64,000 bases of DNA from Haliclona indistincta (taxonomy: Eukaryota > Porifera > Demospongiae > Haplosclerida > Chalinidae), in assembly GCA_964017065.1 (NCBI GenBank), contig OZ024783.1, forward strand, positions 16,192,561 through 16,256,560, written 5' to 3'. This document shows positions 32,830 through 45,900 of the stretch, piece after piece. A program made the translations under genes and the position numbers. Each line of letters opens with the position of its first letter. Position 1 is the first letter of the stretch. The notes below the pieces were generated by a model. The model worked only from the letters and a program-made list of their open reading frames with translations. It did not search any database and had not been told where the DNA came from.

Positions 32830-34981
32830 AATAGACCTTTTTACCCTGAGAGCTGGAATGTTGCGGTAATCAATAATTATACGTGACGTCATGGCTGGAG
32901 TACATTCTTCCGCCATTTTGTTACGTTAATACATTGTGGCAATAGGAAAAACTGCGTTTTGCGTCACTGTGTAGTTCTGCAACGCGGCCGAATATTCTAA
33001 TTCTACTGATATCCATGGAAATTTGAAAACATGCTCTACACAACCCTGAAGAAAACGAGCAGCAAACTCATCCTGACGCCGACGGTTACAATGCTGGCAA
33101 ACAAGTAGGTGGCGGTCGTAATAATGGCTGTTTGCTAGCACGCACAACTGATATCACAGTCATTGCCGTTTGTTAACCAGTGTGCTGTCATGGGTGGATA
33201 GTATTTCAATAGAATGGACGACGACTGAAACACGGCAGTGCTTGTAATCGGCAAAGGTGTGGTTAACCTATCTGAAGAGGACATGTTATCGAACTTGTAG
33301 TCCTAATCGTCGTCCATTCTAATCAAACAAGTAATAAAAACATTTTAACAAAAATGCAATAGATTTAGGGTTGGTACATGTATCGAAAAAGTATGGAAAC
33401 AAGATTGTGAAAAGTCAAAACAAGATTTGAAATAAAAAGGATATTGTAGCAATAGCAGTGTAATGCTACCTCCCTATTAAATTAACTACAACTATTGAAG
33501 GCAGTTAATTTAGGGAGGTAGCATTACACTGCTATTGCCACAATATCCTTTTTATTTCAAATCTTGTTTTGACTTTTCACAATCTTGTTTCCATACTTTT
33601 TCGATACATGTACCAACCCTAAATCTATTGCATTTTTGTTAAAATGTTTTTATTACTTGTTTGTTTTCTTTTTTATTTATTAATGACTTAGTTGGCACTT
33701 ATGCTAATACAGTATAAAGAGAACTATTCGACTGACTGCGAGGCACCGTGGCTGCATGCACTCGATCGGCTCTGCACTGTATGCAACACGTACCACGCAA
33801 CATTAGGTAAGCTTAAGCTAGCATTCTTACAAGCCTGAACGGGCAAATCCAGTGTAACAGTGAAGATTTGCTCGTCGTCTGCTGTGAACACTGCTAGTGG
33901 CAGCAGCACAATGAGCACTCGCGTTCCAAGCCATTTGTACTAAGGTGCGCTTGTATTAGAATAATTACATACACGGGCGTGCGCGAGTAGGCGTAACCTA
34001 GTAACGGAGTTCAAGCAGAAAGCATGGAATGGAGTCTGTTATGGACCAAAAATCGCTGTTTTCCTGGAAATACTCGCTTCTGCTAGTGTTTTAGGCTTAA
34101 ATAGATATCAGGTGCACTGATGGTCATAGGTAGCGTTGCTTCTGTATAAGTTTAGTTGCGTTTGGTTCGCTCACTACTGTGCTAGACTCTCTGAAGAATA
34201 AGAAGAAAGAAGAAGATGAACAAACGGGTGATCACGTGAACTCTGGTTTACCACCTTAGACTTCGTTTCTGCTATTACCAAAGGTCTCTTTGGCATCGAA
34301 AAAATCGTCTAAGACGCCTCAGATGGTTAGAATCGCTTGAAATGCCCGTGCGGCGAAGATATGAGCGTGCCGTAAGTTGCCTCCTGACGAGACGCCATAT
34401 TGTTTTTTTTGGCGTACCAACATGTTTTCTTGACAGACCTAATGGACTCATTGCAAGCGCTTACCCATCAGCATGAACACCAGGTGATTAAAATACCGTG
34501 AGATTTTACGAGAGAAGAGAAATACACGATTAACTCGTTTTCAGTCTGGTGTATCCGCCATCTTATTTCCGTGCCAACCCTAAATATGCCACGACTACCG
34601 CGTGGCATAATACTATCCACCCACGACAACACACTAGTTAACAAACGGCAATGACTGTGATATCAGCTGTGCGTGCTAGCAAACAGCCATTATCACGACC
34701 GCCACCTACTTGTTTGCCAGCATTGTAACTCGGCGTCTGGATGAGTTTGCTGCTCGTTTTCTTCTGGGTTGTGTAGAGCAAGTTTTCAACTTTCCATGGA
34801 TATCAGTAGAATTAGAATATGCGGCCGCGTTGCAGAACTACACAGATACGCAAAATGCTGTTTTTCCTATTGCCACAATGTATTAACGTAACAAAATGGC
34901 GGAAGAATGTACTCCAGTCGTGACGTCACGTCAATTATCTGATTATTGCATTCTTTAGCTCTCTGGGTAAAAAGGTCTATT
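32830..34981. mobile_element. Foldback element FB2 with ~375-bp inverted arms
   Basis: Arm 32830-33205 (AATAGACCTTTTTACCC...) pairs with 34608-34981 (...GGGTAAAAAGGTCTATT) at roughly 90% identity by eye. The arms include TGACGTCA-type and CGCCATTTTG motifs. Between the arms lies another element (33340-34609). No protein is encoded. The target duplication is ambiguous (TTGA or TGA). Confidence 0.8.
33340..34609 (-). mobile_element. F1-like foldback element nested inside FB2
   Basis: Read on the minus strand: hairpin TATGCCACGCG/CGTGGCATA (34585-34609), TTTAGGGTTGGCACGG, AAGATGGCGG (34555-34564), a GAAGAAAGAAGAAGA tract at 34199-34218, then a terminal foldback with arms 33342-33480 and 33508-33662. 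This is the same order of parts as F1, although most of the sequence differs. Confidence 0.65.
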
Positions 34982-35667
34982 GAGGAGCGTAGAAGAGAGA
35001 AGGAAATGTGACAACGCAACCAGCACAAGACAGTGTTATAAGGCTCCTCCCATTTGGCGGCTAGTAGGGAAGCTAATCATCTCGGCTTGTCCCCGTTTCG
35101 TCGACTCCCGATTCGTCGACTCTCGATTGGTCGACTAGTCAATTATTGGGTTACGCCCACTGTACGGTCGCGGCTCTGCGGCCACTATGCAGTGTTCACT
35201 AACTTTTCGTTATGTACACACAGGCCCTCGCAGTGATTCAATAACTCGATGTTGGTCCTAAATGCTGACTCTTCATAGCAAAACGGACACCGAAAATTTC
35301 TTGTAGCTGTCTGCTACACCATGCTCGAGCTTTTGATGCTCGTTGAGGCGATATTTCTTTAAATAGCCGTGGCTTATCGAGCAAAAGAGCCGCAGTGTCA
35401 ACAGAGACCTGTTCTTGCTGTGCAATACCATTACTTGATGTGGATTCCATTGTAGCAGCCTGAGACTACAGTATATTCAGTAATGATTAATACTATCAGT
35501 ACTCACATCGCTGTTCTCAGATGACTGGGTGGCCTAGCTGTTCTTGCAGTGTACCACTACTAGCAGCCCGGTGAGATTTAAATATTATTGTAGTCGTCAC
35601 TACTCACGCCACTACTATGAGAAGAAAGAGTAACGAAGACACGATTCGGGGGTTCTCTCAATGCCCG
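34982..35667. other. Spacer with a possible small ORF
   Basis: Holds a short GTCGACT(C)-CGATT repeat at 35097-35134. On the minus strand, 35450-35238 is a 70-codon ATG frame (MESTSSNGIAQQEQVSVDTA...) that I could not identify. It may be a captured exon, and no splice or poly(A) context supports it. Confidence 0.3.
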
Positions 35668-36469
35668 TGTCACAGGAAATTCTGCAGCTGGGAAATTTTG
35701 CCGCTGCGGCAAATTTTCCTAGGAAATATGGCAGCGTGGACTTGAGTCGGGTGAGCGGCAGCATTTACTAGTAAATATAGCCGCGTTTAGGAAATGATGC
35801 AGCTCACAATACGAAGTTCGTTAGTAATGCTGAGGGAGCATAGCGAGCGATCTACGGGCTATTTGGACTAACACTGACAACTCGAACAACTTGCAGATGC
35901 CCAATTCGTCTGTCTCATGCATGCAAGTGGAGTCGTGGAGGCCTAGGCCAGCAGACTACTGCACGATTGTCAGTGGAGAGTCTGAGCGAGAGACGGCTAC
36001 CATAAATGATCTCAGCACAAGTACATAATAACATACAGTAGCTAGTAGCAGTCATTGCCTGTCAAGACTGAAGTGTCAGCATCCCTGGCAAGCCGGAGTA
36101 GTAACACAACTCACTCATGCAGATAATGCACCGTGACTCATCCCTAGCTGTCTCAACAATCTCAGCACCACACTACAGTAGTTCATGTCATGTGTCATAG
36201 CCGACAGCCTTTATCAATGATGATTGAACAGTAACACAAACAGAACTCAGTCATAAATTTTGTGAATTCTAGTATTTATAAAATTAATATCTCGTTCTCT
36301 CTCTCTTGTCATGCTACTGAGAACCAGTATAGCTAGAACATTGTTTCAAAATCCAACTCTTAATTGCACAATTGTTGAGTGGCTGATCGATCTGTAGCAG
36401 AAGTATACTAGAATAACATGCTTATTATGCCGAGGTGTGGGCGGAGCCACGAGGCATACAGTAGTCTGT

Positions 36470-36629
<160 letters not shown>

Positions 36630-37029
36630 GCAATGCGTATCTCAGCAACCGCTTGCTACTAAGCGCTGAAACTTGCAATACAGGTAGATCTCGATAGTTT
36701 ATGAAAATCAAATTTGACAGATTTGCTATTAAAGCCTTTGTTTTGAAGTTATGGTGTGATTTGCTAACCTAAACAGCCGTCTTGAGCGCTCGGGCCTACT
36801 TCATAGACAAAACTGTCTACAGATGGCTACAGTGCAACTTGAAGGCTTGATCTGTGATAGTACAGCTCGCGCGACTCCATTGGCAGCAGTGAAACTAGCG
36901 AGCGAAAGCTTGTTTGAGTTCACTTAGCTGCTCGACAGGTGAGCCGGAGCGAGCAGAGCAGTTACAGTCACGCCCAGCTACATTATTCTGTTTGGCTTCA
37001 ATACAACTTTTGTACAACAGCTTGTACAG

Positions 37030-37560
<531 letters not shown>

Positions 37561-38106
37561 CCATGGATCTGCTGGTCACTTCTACTGTAGCTTGCATTGC
37601 ATGCTTCTATGACACTGTTTTGATGCTTCCATGGATCTACTGCATTCATGCATACGTGCTGTCATAATGCATCTGCTAATTGCATGCTAGCATACATGCT
37701 ACTGCACCGAGGCATCTGCACCTTTGGTGCTTTATTATACTTCTGTTGAGATTGTGGTAGTCGTCTCTCGCTCAGACTCTCCAACTGAAATCGTGCCATA
37801 GTCCTGGCCTCCACAAATATATAGTCATTCTTTATCAGCTCGAGACACAACAGCTTGTAGCATCGAGGCTGAAGCGTTGTCACCGTTGTGTTAGTCGTGC
37901 AGCAAGGCAAATAATCCGTATATCGCTCGCTATGCTCCCTCAGCAGTATACTAACGAAGTTCGTATTATGAGCGGCATCATTTCCTAAACGCGGCTATAT
38001 TTCCTAGGAAATACTGCCGCTTACCCGACACCACGCTGCCATAATAATTTCCTAGGAAAAATTGCTGCAGCTGCAAAATTTCCTAGCGGCAGAATTTCCT
38101 GTGACA

Positions 38107-38819
38107 CCTGTCATACATTTCCCCGCGTTAATTTACGGGAAAATATACGGCCAATTATTGACCGTATTTCCGGCAATGCGAGGCCCACTAGTGGCAGGAA
38201 CTCTCAATTCTGGGGTATATGAGTTGACTATGAATAATATCAAGAGTGCTACCAGAGTCAACTGGGATCAGTGTGAATTCCTCCCCAATAATGACTGTGA
38301 AAGCGGCTTTCAGCACACGCCGCTGGAGTTGTTGGTTCTGGTAGCACTCTATAGCAGGAGATGCTCTTAGTGAGATTATCTTCAATGAGATGGTAGGTGC
38401 TGCTATCCATCGATCTGTTAGTGCTTTTTTATTGGTTTGGCTTTAACTTGGAACAGGCAATCAACGATTTCTGCCAATAAATTTTTTTAGCTTACTATAC
38501 GGGCTGGGGCATTCCACTTTCTACTTTGTACTACCACACGTTGAAAGATTTAGCTTGAGCAAGCAATAGTAATACTGGTTCAATATTAATCTTTCTCAAG
38601 ATTGATTTTTGTTTGTAACAATAATACTGCTTTTGTTTAATAATGATTATTTTTGACTACACTTCAATTATTATCAATCTAATCATTCAATAAAAACATT
38701 ATTTTTACAAAATGTAGTACATTTTTAATTAGTATTAGTATTTTGAAAAAAAAAACAAAGTTATGGTTTAGTTTGCAGTGATAATATATAGTTCTAGTGT
38801 TGGTATTAGCATGCACGCT
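38107..38819. other. Spacer with dispersed repeat
   Basis: 38265-38355 (GATCAGTGTGAATTCCTCCC...) is repeated inverted at 63052-63190. The remainder is A/T-rich and holds nothing recognisable. Confidence 0.45.
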
Positions 38820-39300
38820 AGCATGGCATGTCAATAATATTATAGGCATGGTATAATAAACCACCAGTGACTGAGAGAACCAGAGGGGAGAATGTGGCAT
38901 GTGCCTCACGAATCCTCTGTTCATATGCACGCTTTTTTACTCGCTCATGTCTTCTGTAGACGGATTGTGGGTCAGGGTGCCTATTTGAGGGAGCATGTGG
39001 ATTAAAAGTCCTAACTTCGAAATAGGTTCTCTCAAAGGTCCCACCCCAGAAGCCGTACTTCATCTGTTATGGGTTGGAGAGCCGGCTCTACACAGATATC
39101 ATTGCACACCTCAGAGTAGCCGTCAGATCACGAATCTCGTTATGTCTGATTGACAGGAAACCTCCTTTAGCACAGGATAGGGCATGTTCAATTGAAAATG
39201 GAGCTCCACAGTCACACTTAGATGGTAGATGATCAGGTGTCCAATCATATCTTAGTGCCAAGGCATCACGGAAAGCTCATTTGTGCAAAGAAAATCCGTG
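38820..39300 (-). pseudogene. Retroelement RT C-terminal relic
   Basis: Minus-strand frames read AFRDALALRYDWTPDHLPSK, CDCGAPFSIEHALSCAKGG, FLSIRHNEIRDLTA, then, after a break, KYGFWGGTFERTYFEVRTFN and RIREAHATFSPLVLSVTGG. These are the successive conserved blocks following the RT domain in a retroelement family seen in sponges and cnidarians (Cys-Cys-His-Cys box, then the FDVRVFNP block). Multiple frame breaks show decay. The end block corresponds to the relic at 1995-2307. Confidence 0.65.
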
Positions 39301-40180
39301 TTCTTTTAATGGCCTAGCTGTGAGCCATGTCGAAGAACCCTTCTCTGATTTTTGTTTCCCTACAGTACTACCATTAGTTCATGCACTCCACAGAGCAGTA
39401 GATTTGATACCACCATTATTGATAACATTGCAGTATGACAGCCTACACATTGATCACAGTACAAAGTACTGTACGTTATTATTAGGGTAGATGATTGGTT
39501 CGATGAAACTACATAAATTCACCAACACGAAGTCTAGCCGGAGAGGATCTAAGCGTGCTAGAGTAACTAAAAATTTTCACTAGCATTGTATGGTTATGGA
39601 GTGTGGAAATAATTATTTTTATTATAATAAAGACTATAATAATAGTGTTACTATGATGCATCTCTGTATAATAATCCTGTTACATGTAGTGATCATCTGT
39701 AGGATAGTTGCTGCTGTTGTTGTATACTGTTCCTGTTCGAGTAATGTTTAAGTGATGTAGGAACACTTCGGTGGCCCAGCTTAGAGCTCAGTGACAAGGG
39801 AGAGCGATGGTCCACTTTAGACTGGGCTAGTGGTGACCGATGGACCGGTTGACCGTTTACAGTATAGCACCATTGGTTATGGGCAGTCTATAGGGAAAAA
39901 GAACATTCATAATAGTCGTCTGGTTATAAGTGCGTGTACAGTATACAATACATTTACATGTTGTAATAATTATTGGGAAATTTTCGTCTGTAAGTTTTCA
40001 AGTTATCAATTTTATTTTCATTGCTAGCTGCACCTATAGTGTGCATTGTTAATAATTATTTTATGTGTTTAAATTTGCGTTGCTAGGACAGACGACGACG
40101 AGACATTCTGACGTCCAAAATTTCCCAATTTCCCACATTACATAATGTACACTGTATGTACACTAAGCTACTGAGCTGAC
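39301..40180. other. A/T-rich 3' flank of the CFAP47-like gene
   Basis: Contains the repeat shared with 4290-4432 (at 39375-39493). The terminal exon of the upstream minus-strand gene is expected in this direction (a GTCAGC donor at 40175-40180), but no exon could be identified. Confidence 0.4.
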
Positions 40181-40604
40181 CTCCACTATCAGCCTGCCAG
40201 TACATGATCTGTTGAAGGAGCGTGGGCGATATGAGAGAGTGAGTAGTGTTCCTCTCTCAGTGATGGGAGGAAGGACACCACTAGCTGGCTCCACTTTGAG
40301 CTCAGGAGATGACCCAGCTGAGAAACGAGCTGTGAAATCAGCCGGCAAACTAAAAGAAAAAGAAGAAAAGTGAAATTGACAGCACATCTGTACATCTGCA
40401 TGCTTTGTTACATACTCTTTAGTGCTGGTCAATCTGATACCAACAGTAGTGACACGTGATATGGAGTGAGCCTGTAGTGTGATGACATCATCAGGGACAA
40501 CCCCTTTAGCCTTGAATAGTATCGGGAACTGCCATAGTCCATGATCACTGGGCTGTACGTGAAGCTGAGCAGAAGAGCTGGGAGAAAGAGAGGGAGAGAG
40601 AGAG

Positions 40605-40700
<96 letters not shown>

Positions 40701-42897
40701 AGGGAGAGCGAGAGAGAGAGAGCGAGAGAGAGAGAGAGAGAGAGAGCATGGTTGTAAAAATAATTCACTGCACTAAACTAAATTTTGTGCGAAATACATA
40801 TTTCGCAAACTAAAATTTACAGAAATTTTGTAGTGCGTTAAAAAACACATTTACATGTAAATTTGTACCTGAATGGTTTGGAGGGCATGAAGGTGACAGT
40901 GAAGACCAATGCAGTAGTATTATCCTCCATGATGTCTTCCCTGACCAGACTAACACCTGTTGACCGTTCAAACATTCTCCTCTCCTCCTCGTCAGTGCCT
41001 CCATACACCAAACGGTACTTGTACTTCTCCCAAAGCTTCTTCTCCTCTTTCTCATCGCTAGGGCTACCAGGGGTCACAGGTCGCACACTGACTAAATCTC
41101 CACGAATAGCGGTCACTAGTTTCACAACGACTCTCTCCTCCACCCTCTCTCTTGCCCGGCCGACTATCCTCGGCGTGTTTTTACCAACTTCAGCAACAAG
41201 CTGAGGATCACCTACTATAGGATACGACCATTTCAATCCACCATCGCCAGCACAGACTGTTAGCACTGTTTCTGATCTAGTCATAGAGTCAGGAGCGTAT
41301 AAGATCGGTATGTCCAGAGAGACACCGCGATCCAGGTAAATGTGACGAGAGCGTTTTAGTAGGAGACAGAATTGATCACCGTCGTTGTTTGCGAGTGTGA
41401 CTGTGAAGTGTGAGAAGTGATGGAGTGGGTTAGTGAAGGTGATAGTGGTGACAGCACTGCCGGAGAGTGGAGCCAGGATAGTCGTGAGAGGCATCTCTGA
41501 TGGTCTGTTGCCTTTGCCTTCCAGCAAGAACAACTGCTGTCCAAACTAACGAGAGAGGGAGAGAGAGAGAGAGAGAGAGAAATGACAAAAAATTGAATTT
41601 CAATGACATGATCATGTACTATCAAGAGTTTATAATGAACAGAGAGTATCGCATTCCAATTGGTCCATCACGGAGACTCTCGGGAAAGTAACGTGACCAG
41701 CACGCGAGCGCTATTACGTGTTCTGACGTTGTTCAATACTTATCGATTTTGCCTACGTAATGCATGCAGGCTAGGCACGCCCAGCGACCTGCATGTGCAA
41801 GCCTTAGCAACGACGATGAAGCGAGCAGCAGCAAGCGATCACGAGTTTCATGGAACTCCGCAGGCAAAACGACCAGCTAGTTTACCAGTGGACAGCTTCA
41901 TTGACGCTTTAAGTACTGCTGGAGACAAAGAATATGGCGATTGGCTTAATTTTCGGGTGGGATACACAGTAACGAAAGGACATCAGCTTATCAGCGCCAA
42001 TGCACTCTTCAAATAGCTCTTCCATCAGACTTTAATATACGTAGCTTGCTTCAGCGTGCCCACGCATGCCAGCCGCATTAGAGTATGCATTGTTACGTCA
42101 CGTTATAAAATTAATTATTTGCGGACGTCATTTGCTCGCGTGCTGGTCACTTTACTTTCTCGAGAGTCTCCGTGATGGACCAATTGGAGTGCGATACTCT
42201 CTGTTCATTATAAACTCTTGGTACTATCGACTCTAAATACAGGTATACATTTTACTGAAAAATCTTTAAACAGAGATTCAAATTTTGCAAAGTCATGAAC
42301 TTATAGCAAGTAGCTAAAGTACAGGGTACATTGCACACAAGCAGTTTGTATCTTATCTATACTCACTTCTCTGCTGGTGACCACCAGTCGACCATTCTCT
42401 CTGTTCGTCAGTTGCGATGGTGCAAAGATCACCTTGAGCTCCACAGCAGAGTGAGCTGGTAACAACAGCTGCACAAGATGGAAGACGCAACAAAATAATT
42501 CAGACAATGAGACAGATACAGGTAGTAATAAAAATACAGCATCTTGTCTTGTCTGCATTTTAGGGGTTGAAAATCACTTACGGGTAGGGCTTCAATTCTT
42601 GTATGACTTGTGCATTCGTGATTCACTCTACCATGGGCTTATCAAACCTTAGCAGCAAGTGCACATGCACATTGAGGAAGTACGTAATTAGCAGCAACAG
42701 CAGTAGTATTAGCAGCAGTTTATTTGTATAATTATTATAATTATAGCACATGTATGATTCCTTGGCTCAGCTCACCTTGTTGTTATTGACTCCTGGTATA
42801 GTGAAGTGATCACTGTTACTACAGCAACACGACACTATCACATCACTACTCAATGGGTTGTTGAGCAACACTGTCTCCTGACTACTCCTGCAGCACA

Positions 42898-42971
<74 letters not shown>

Positions 42972-45900
42972 AAGAGATGAGTGAAACAAGTGGATGCTGA
43001 GCAAAAGCAAGACTTATCAATACACTGATACAAGCTACATTGTAGAGTTTCAGAGTTTGCAACAGCAGTCAATATTTTGTGCTCCAATGCGCTGATGCAG
43101 AGTGTGCCACAAATTGGCGCATTGCTTACTTTCCCAGTTCAGATGTTAGCAGTGGTACTGAGACTGGTTCCGGATCCAGTGCCTCTAGTTCCAGTCTGTA
43201 CATCAGCTCACCATCAGGACGACCCATCAGCACTATACTGTAGTCAATGAACAACACAATTCATAACAGTTTTGAAAACGTGAAGCTACATAATAATTAT
43301 TGTAGTACAAGAGGTTGGATTGAGAGTGAATTGTTGTTGCTATAGTGTGTGTGTGTGTGTGTGTGTGCGTGTGTGAGTGTGTGTGAATGAGTGTGTGAGT
43401 GAGTGTGCGTGTGATTGAGTGTGTGAGTGTGTGTGTGTGTGAGTGTGTGTGCGTGTGAGTGTGTGTGTGTCTGCCAGTACCTGCCAGTAGTGTCTCCTAC
43501 GCAGTGAGGAGAGTAGGTGAGTGGATAAGCTAGTTCACTGTGCGGCTCAAGAGTGACTCTACTGGGTCCTGTGATACTATCACCATCAATACTAACCTGT
43601 AGAGAGAAGAAAGAGCTCCAGATCACTCATGTGCACACGAAATATCTACAAGTACTATCGTATGTTAATTTGCAACTTACTTGCAGGTCCAGGTTATGAT
43701 CGAATGGATTGTCGAGAATCAGATCTGCGATACTGGTCGAGAACACATGCCCTCTGATGTAGTGGGTGTAGTCTGATGGGGCGGGGTCTACAGTCAGCTC
43801 CACCCTGAACCACAAGTGCTCCAATACACCACTCCCCCTAGAGATGAGATGGAAAGAGTTACTTCTTGTTCACTAACTCACTCACTCACTCACTCTCTCA
43901 CTCACTCACTCACTCACTCACTCACTCACTCACTCACTCACTCACTCAGCAAGCACTCTCTCACTCACTCACTCACTCACTCACTCACTCAGCAAGCACT
44001 CACTCGTCCGCCCACCTTATTTTCCCACTCCTGGCTTCAGTCTTGAACACTACAGCTCCACTCCATTGTCCTCTCTCTAATGGTTCCACCATGATGGGAT
44101 AATCCACCACATCTCCTCCACTAACAGATACAGTGGGTGGACCTGACACACACTCTAGGTCTGTCTCTACTCTGTACAAAGTAGTACGATCACTGCTGTT
44201 GGGCACATGAAGAATATGAGCCGTTCTACACATAGGAAAAGAGAGAAGAAGACTTTTATGTTAGCGAGTGAGTGAGTGTGTGTGAATGAGTGAGTGAGTG
44301 ACTGAGTGTGAATGTGTGTGTTAGTGAGTAAATATATAGGTGAGTGAGAGTGTGTGAGTGAGTGTGTGTGTGAGTGAGTAAAATAGGTGAGTGAGTGTGT
44401 GAGCGAGTAAATAGGTGAGTGAGTGTGTGAGCGAGTAAATAGGTGAGTGAGTGTGTGAGCGAGTAAATAGGTGAGTGAGTGTGTGAGCGAGTAAATAGGT
44501 GAGTGAGTGTGTGAGCGAGTAAATAGGTGAGTAAGTGTGTGAGCGAGTAAATAGGTGAGTGAGTGTGTGAGCGAGTAAATAGGTGAGTGAGTGTGTGAGC
44601 GAGTAAATAGGTGAGTGAGTGTGCGAGCGAGTAAATAGGTGAGTGAGTGTGTGAGCGAGTAAATAGGTGAGTGTGTGTGTGAGCGAGTAAATAGGTGAGT
44701 GAGTGTGCGAGCGAGTAAATAGGTGAGTGAGTGCGTGAGCGAGTAAATAGGTGAGTGAGTGTGTGAGTGAGTAAATAGGTGAGTGTGTGAGTGAGTGAGT
44801 AAATATGTAGGTGAGTGAGTGAGTGCGTGAGCGAGTAAATAGGTGAGTGAGTGTGTGAGTGAGTAAATAGGTGAGTGAGTGTGTGAGTGAGTAAATAGGT
44901 GAGTGAGTGAGTGCGTGAGTGAGTGAGTAAATAGGTGAGTGAGTGTGTGATTGTGTGTGAGTGAGTACCTTTTCTTAGCTTGTGTGTGTATCTTGATGGT
45001 ATCCAGTGCCAGTGGTCTCTCAGCTATTCCTAGTAGCTTGAAGCAGTGTTGTGATCCATCACCAGCATTAGTCAGTACCAGCTCACCCTACACAGAGATC
45101 AATACCTTTAAAACAGCACTGTACAGCAATGCATGTATTTTGCTTGCAATTACCGTATAGCGAGAAAATTTCGTGGTAAATTTTTTCGTGAATTTTATAA
45201 ATTGCAGGCTATTAATGTTGTGAAAATTTTATCCGCGAATGTTTTGTTTTTGTTGACAAAGATATAGGGCAATAGCGCTGATTTACGAAAATATCATTCA
45301 TGAAATGCTCTATCTCGCGCATTAGTGAAAATTTTCTTTCACAAAAATTTCCCGCAATACGGTAACTTTGTAGATACCCAAAAACGACGCATGACATTGT
45401 ACATGAAATCACTATGAAAAGAATACTGTATGAACAGACTTTATTGTTAGGCACCAAATTATTGCTAAAATAACACAACAGTGAATATTTCCACACGTAC
45501 AGTATAGTACTACAACTTTGTACAAGTGTACATCATGCTAACTAACCTCCATGTTACCCTCCCAGCGAGGAGAGAAGGTGAGTGAGTAGTAGCTGGTCGA
45601 TAGAGCCCTAACAGTGATCCTGTCAGCTCCTTTATACCCCACACCAGTGATACTGGCTTGCAGCAACCAGTCCATAGTACTGGGATTGACCTACAGAACA
45701 CAACATGTGTTACACACTCACTCACTCACTCACTCACTCACTCACTCCCGCTCACTCACTCCCGCTCACTCACTCCCGCTCACACACTCACTCACACACC
45801 CACCCACCCACCCACTCACTCCCTCACTCACTCACCAGTGGTATCTCTTGCGTGAGCGGCTGCAGTGCTGACGTCCTCATCTCCATGACAGCACATCGAC

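Noticed and set aside
40541..40813. Arg-Glu repeat protein on the plus strand
   Set aside because: (GA)n microsatellite serving as the polypyrimidine tract of the minus-strand gene.
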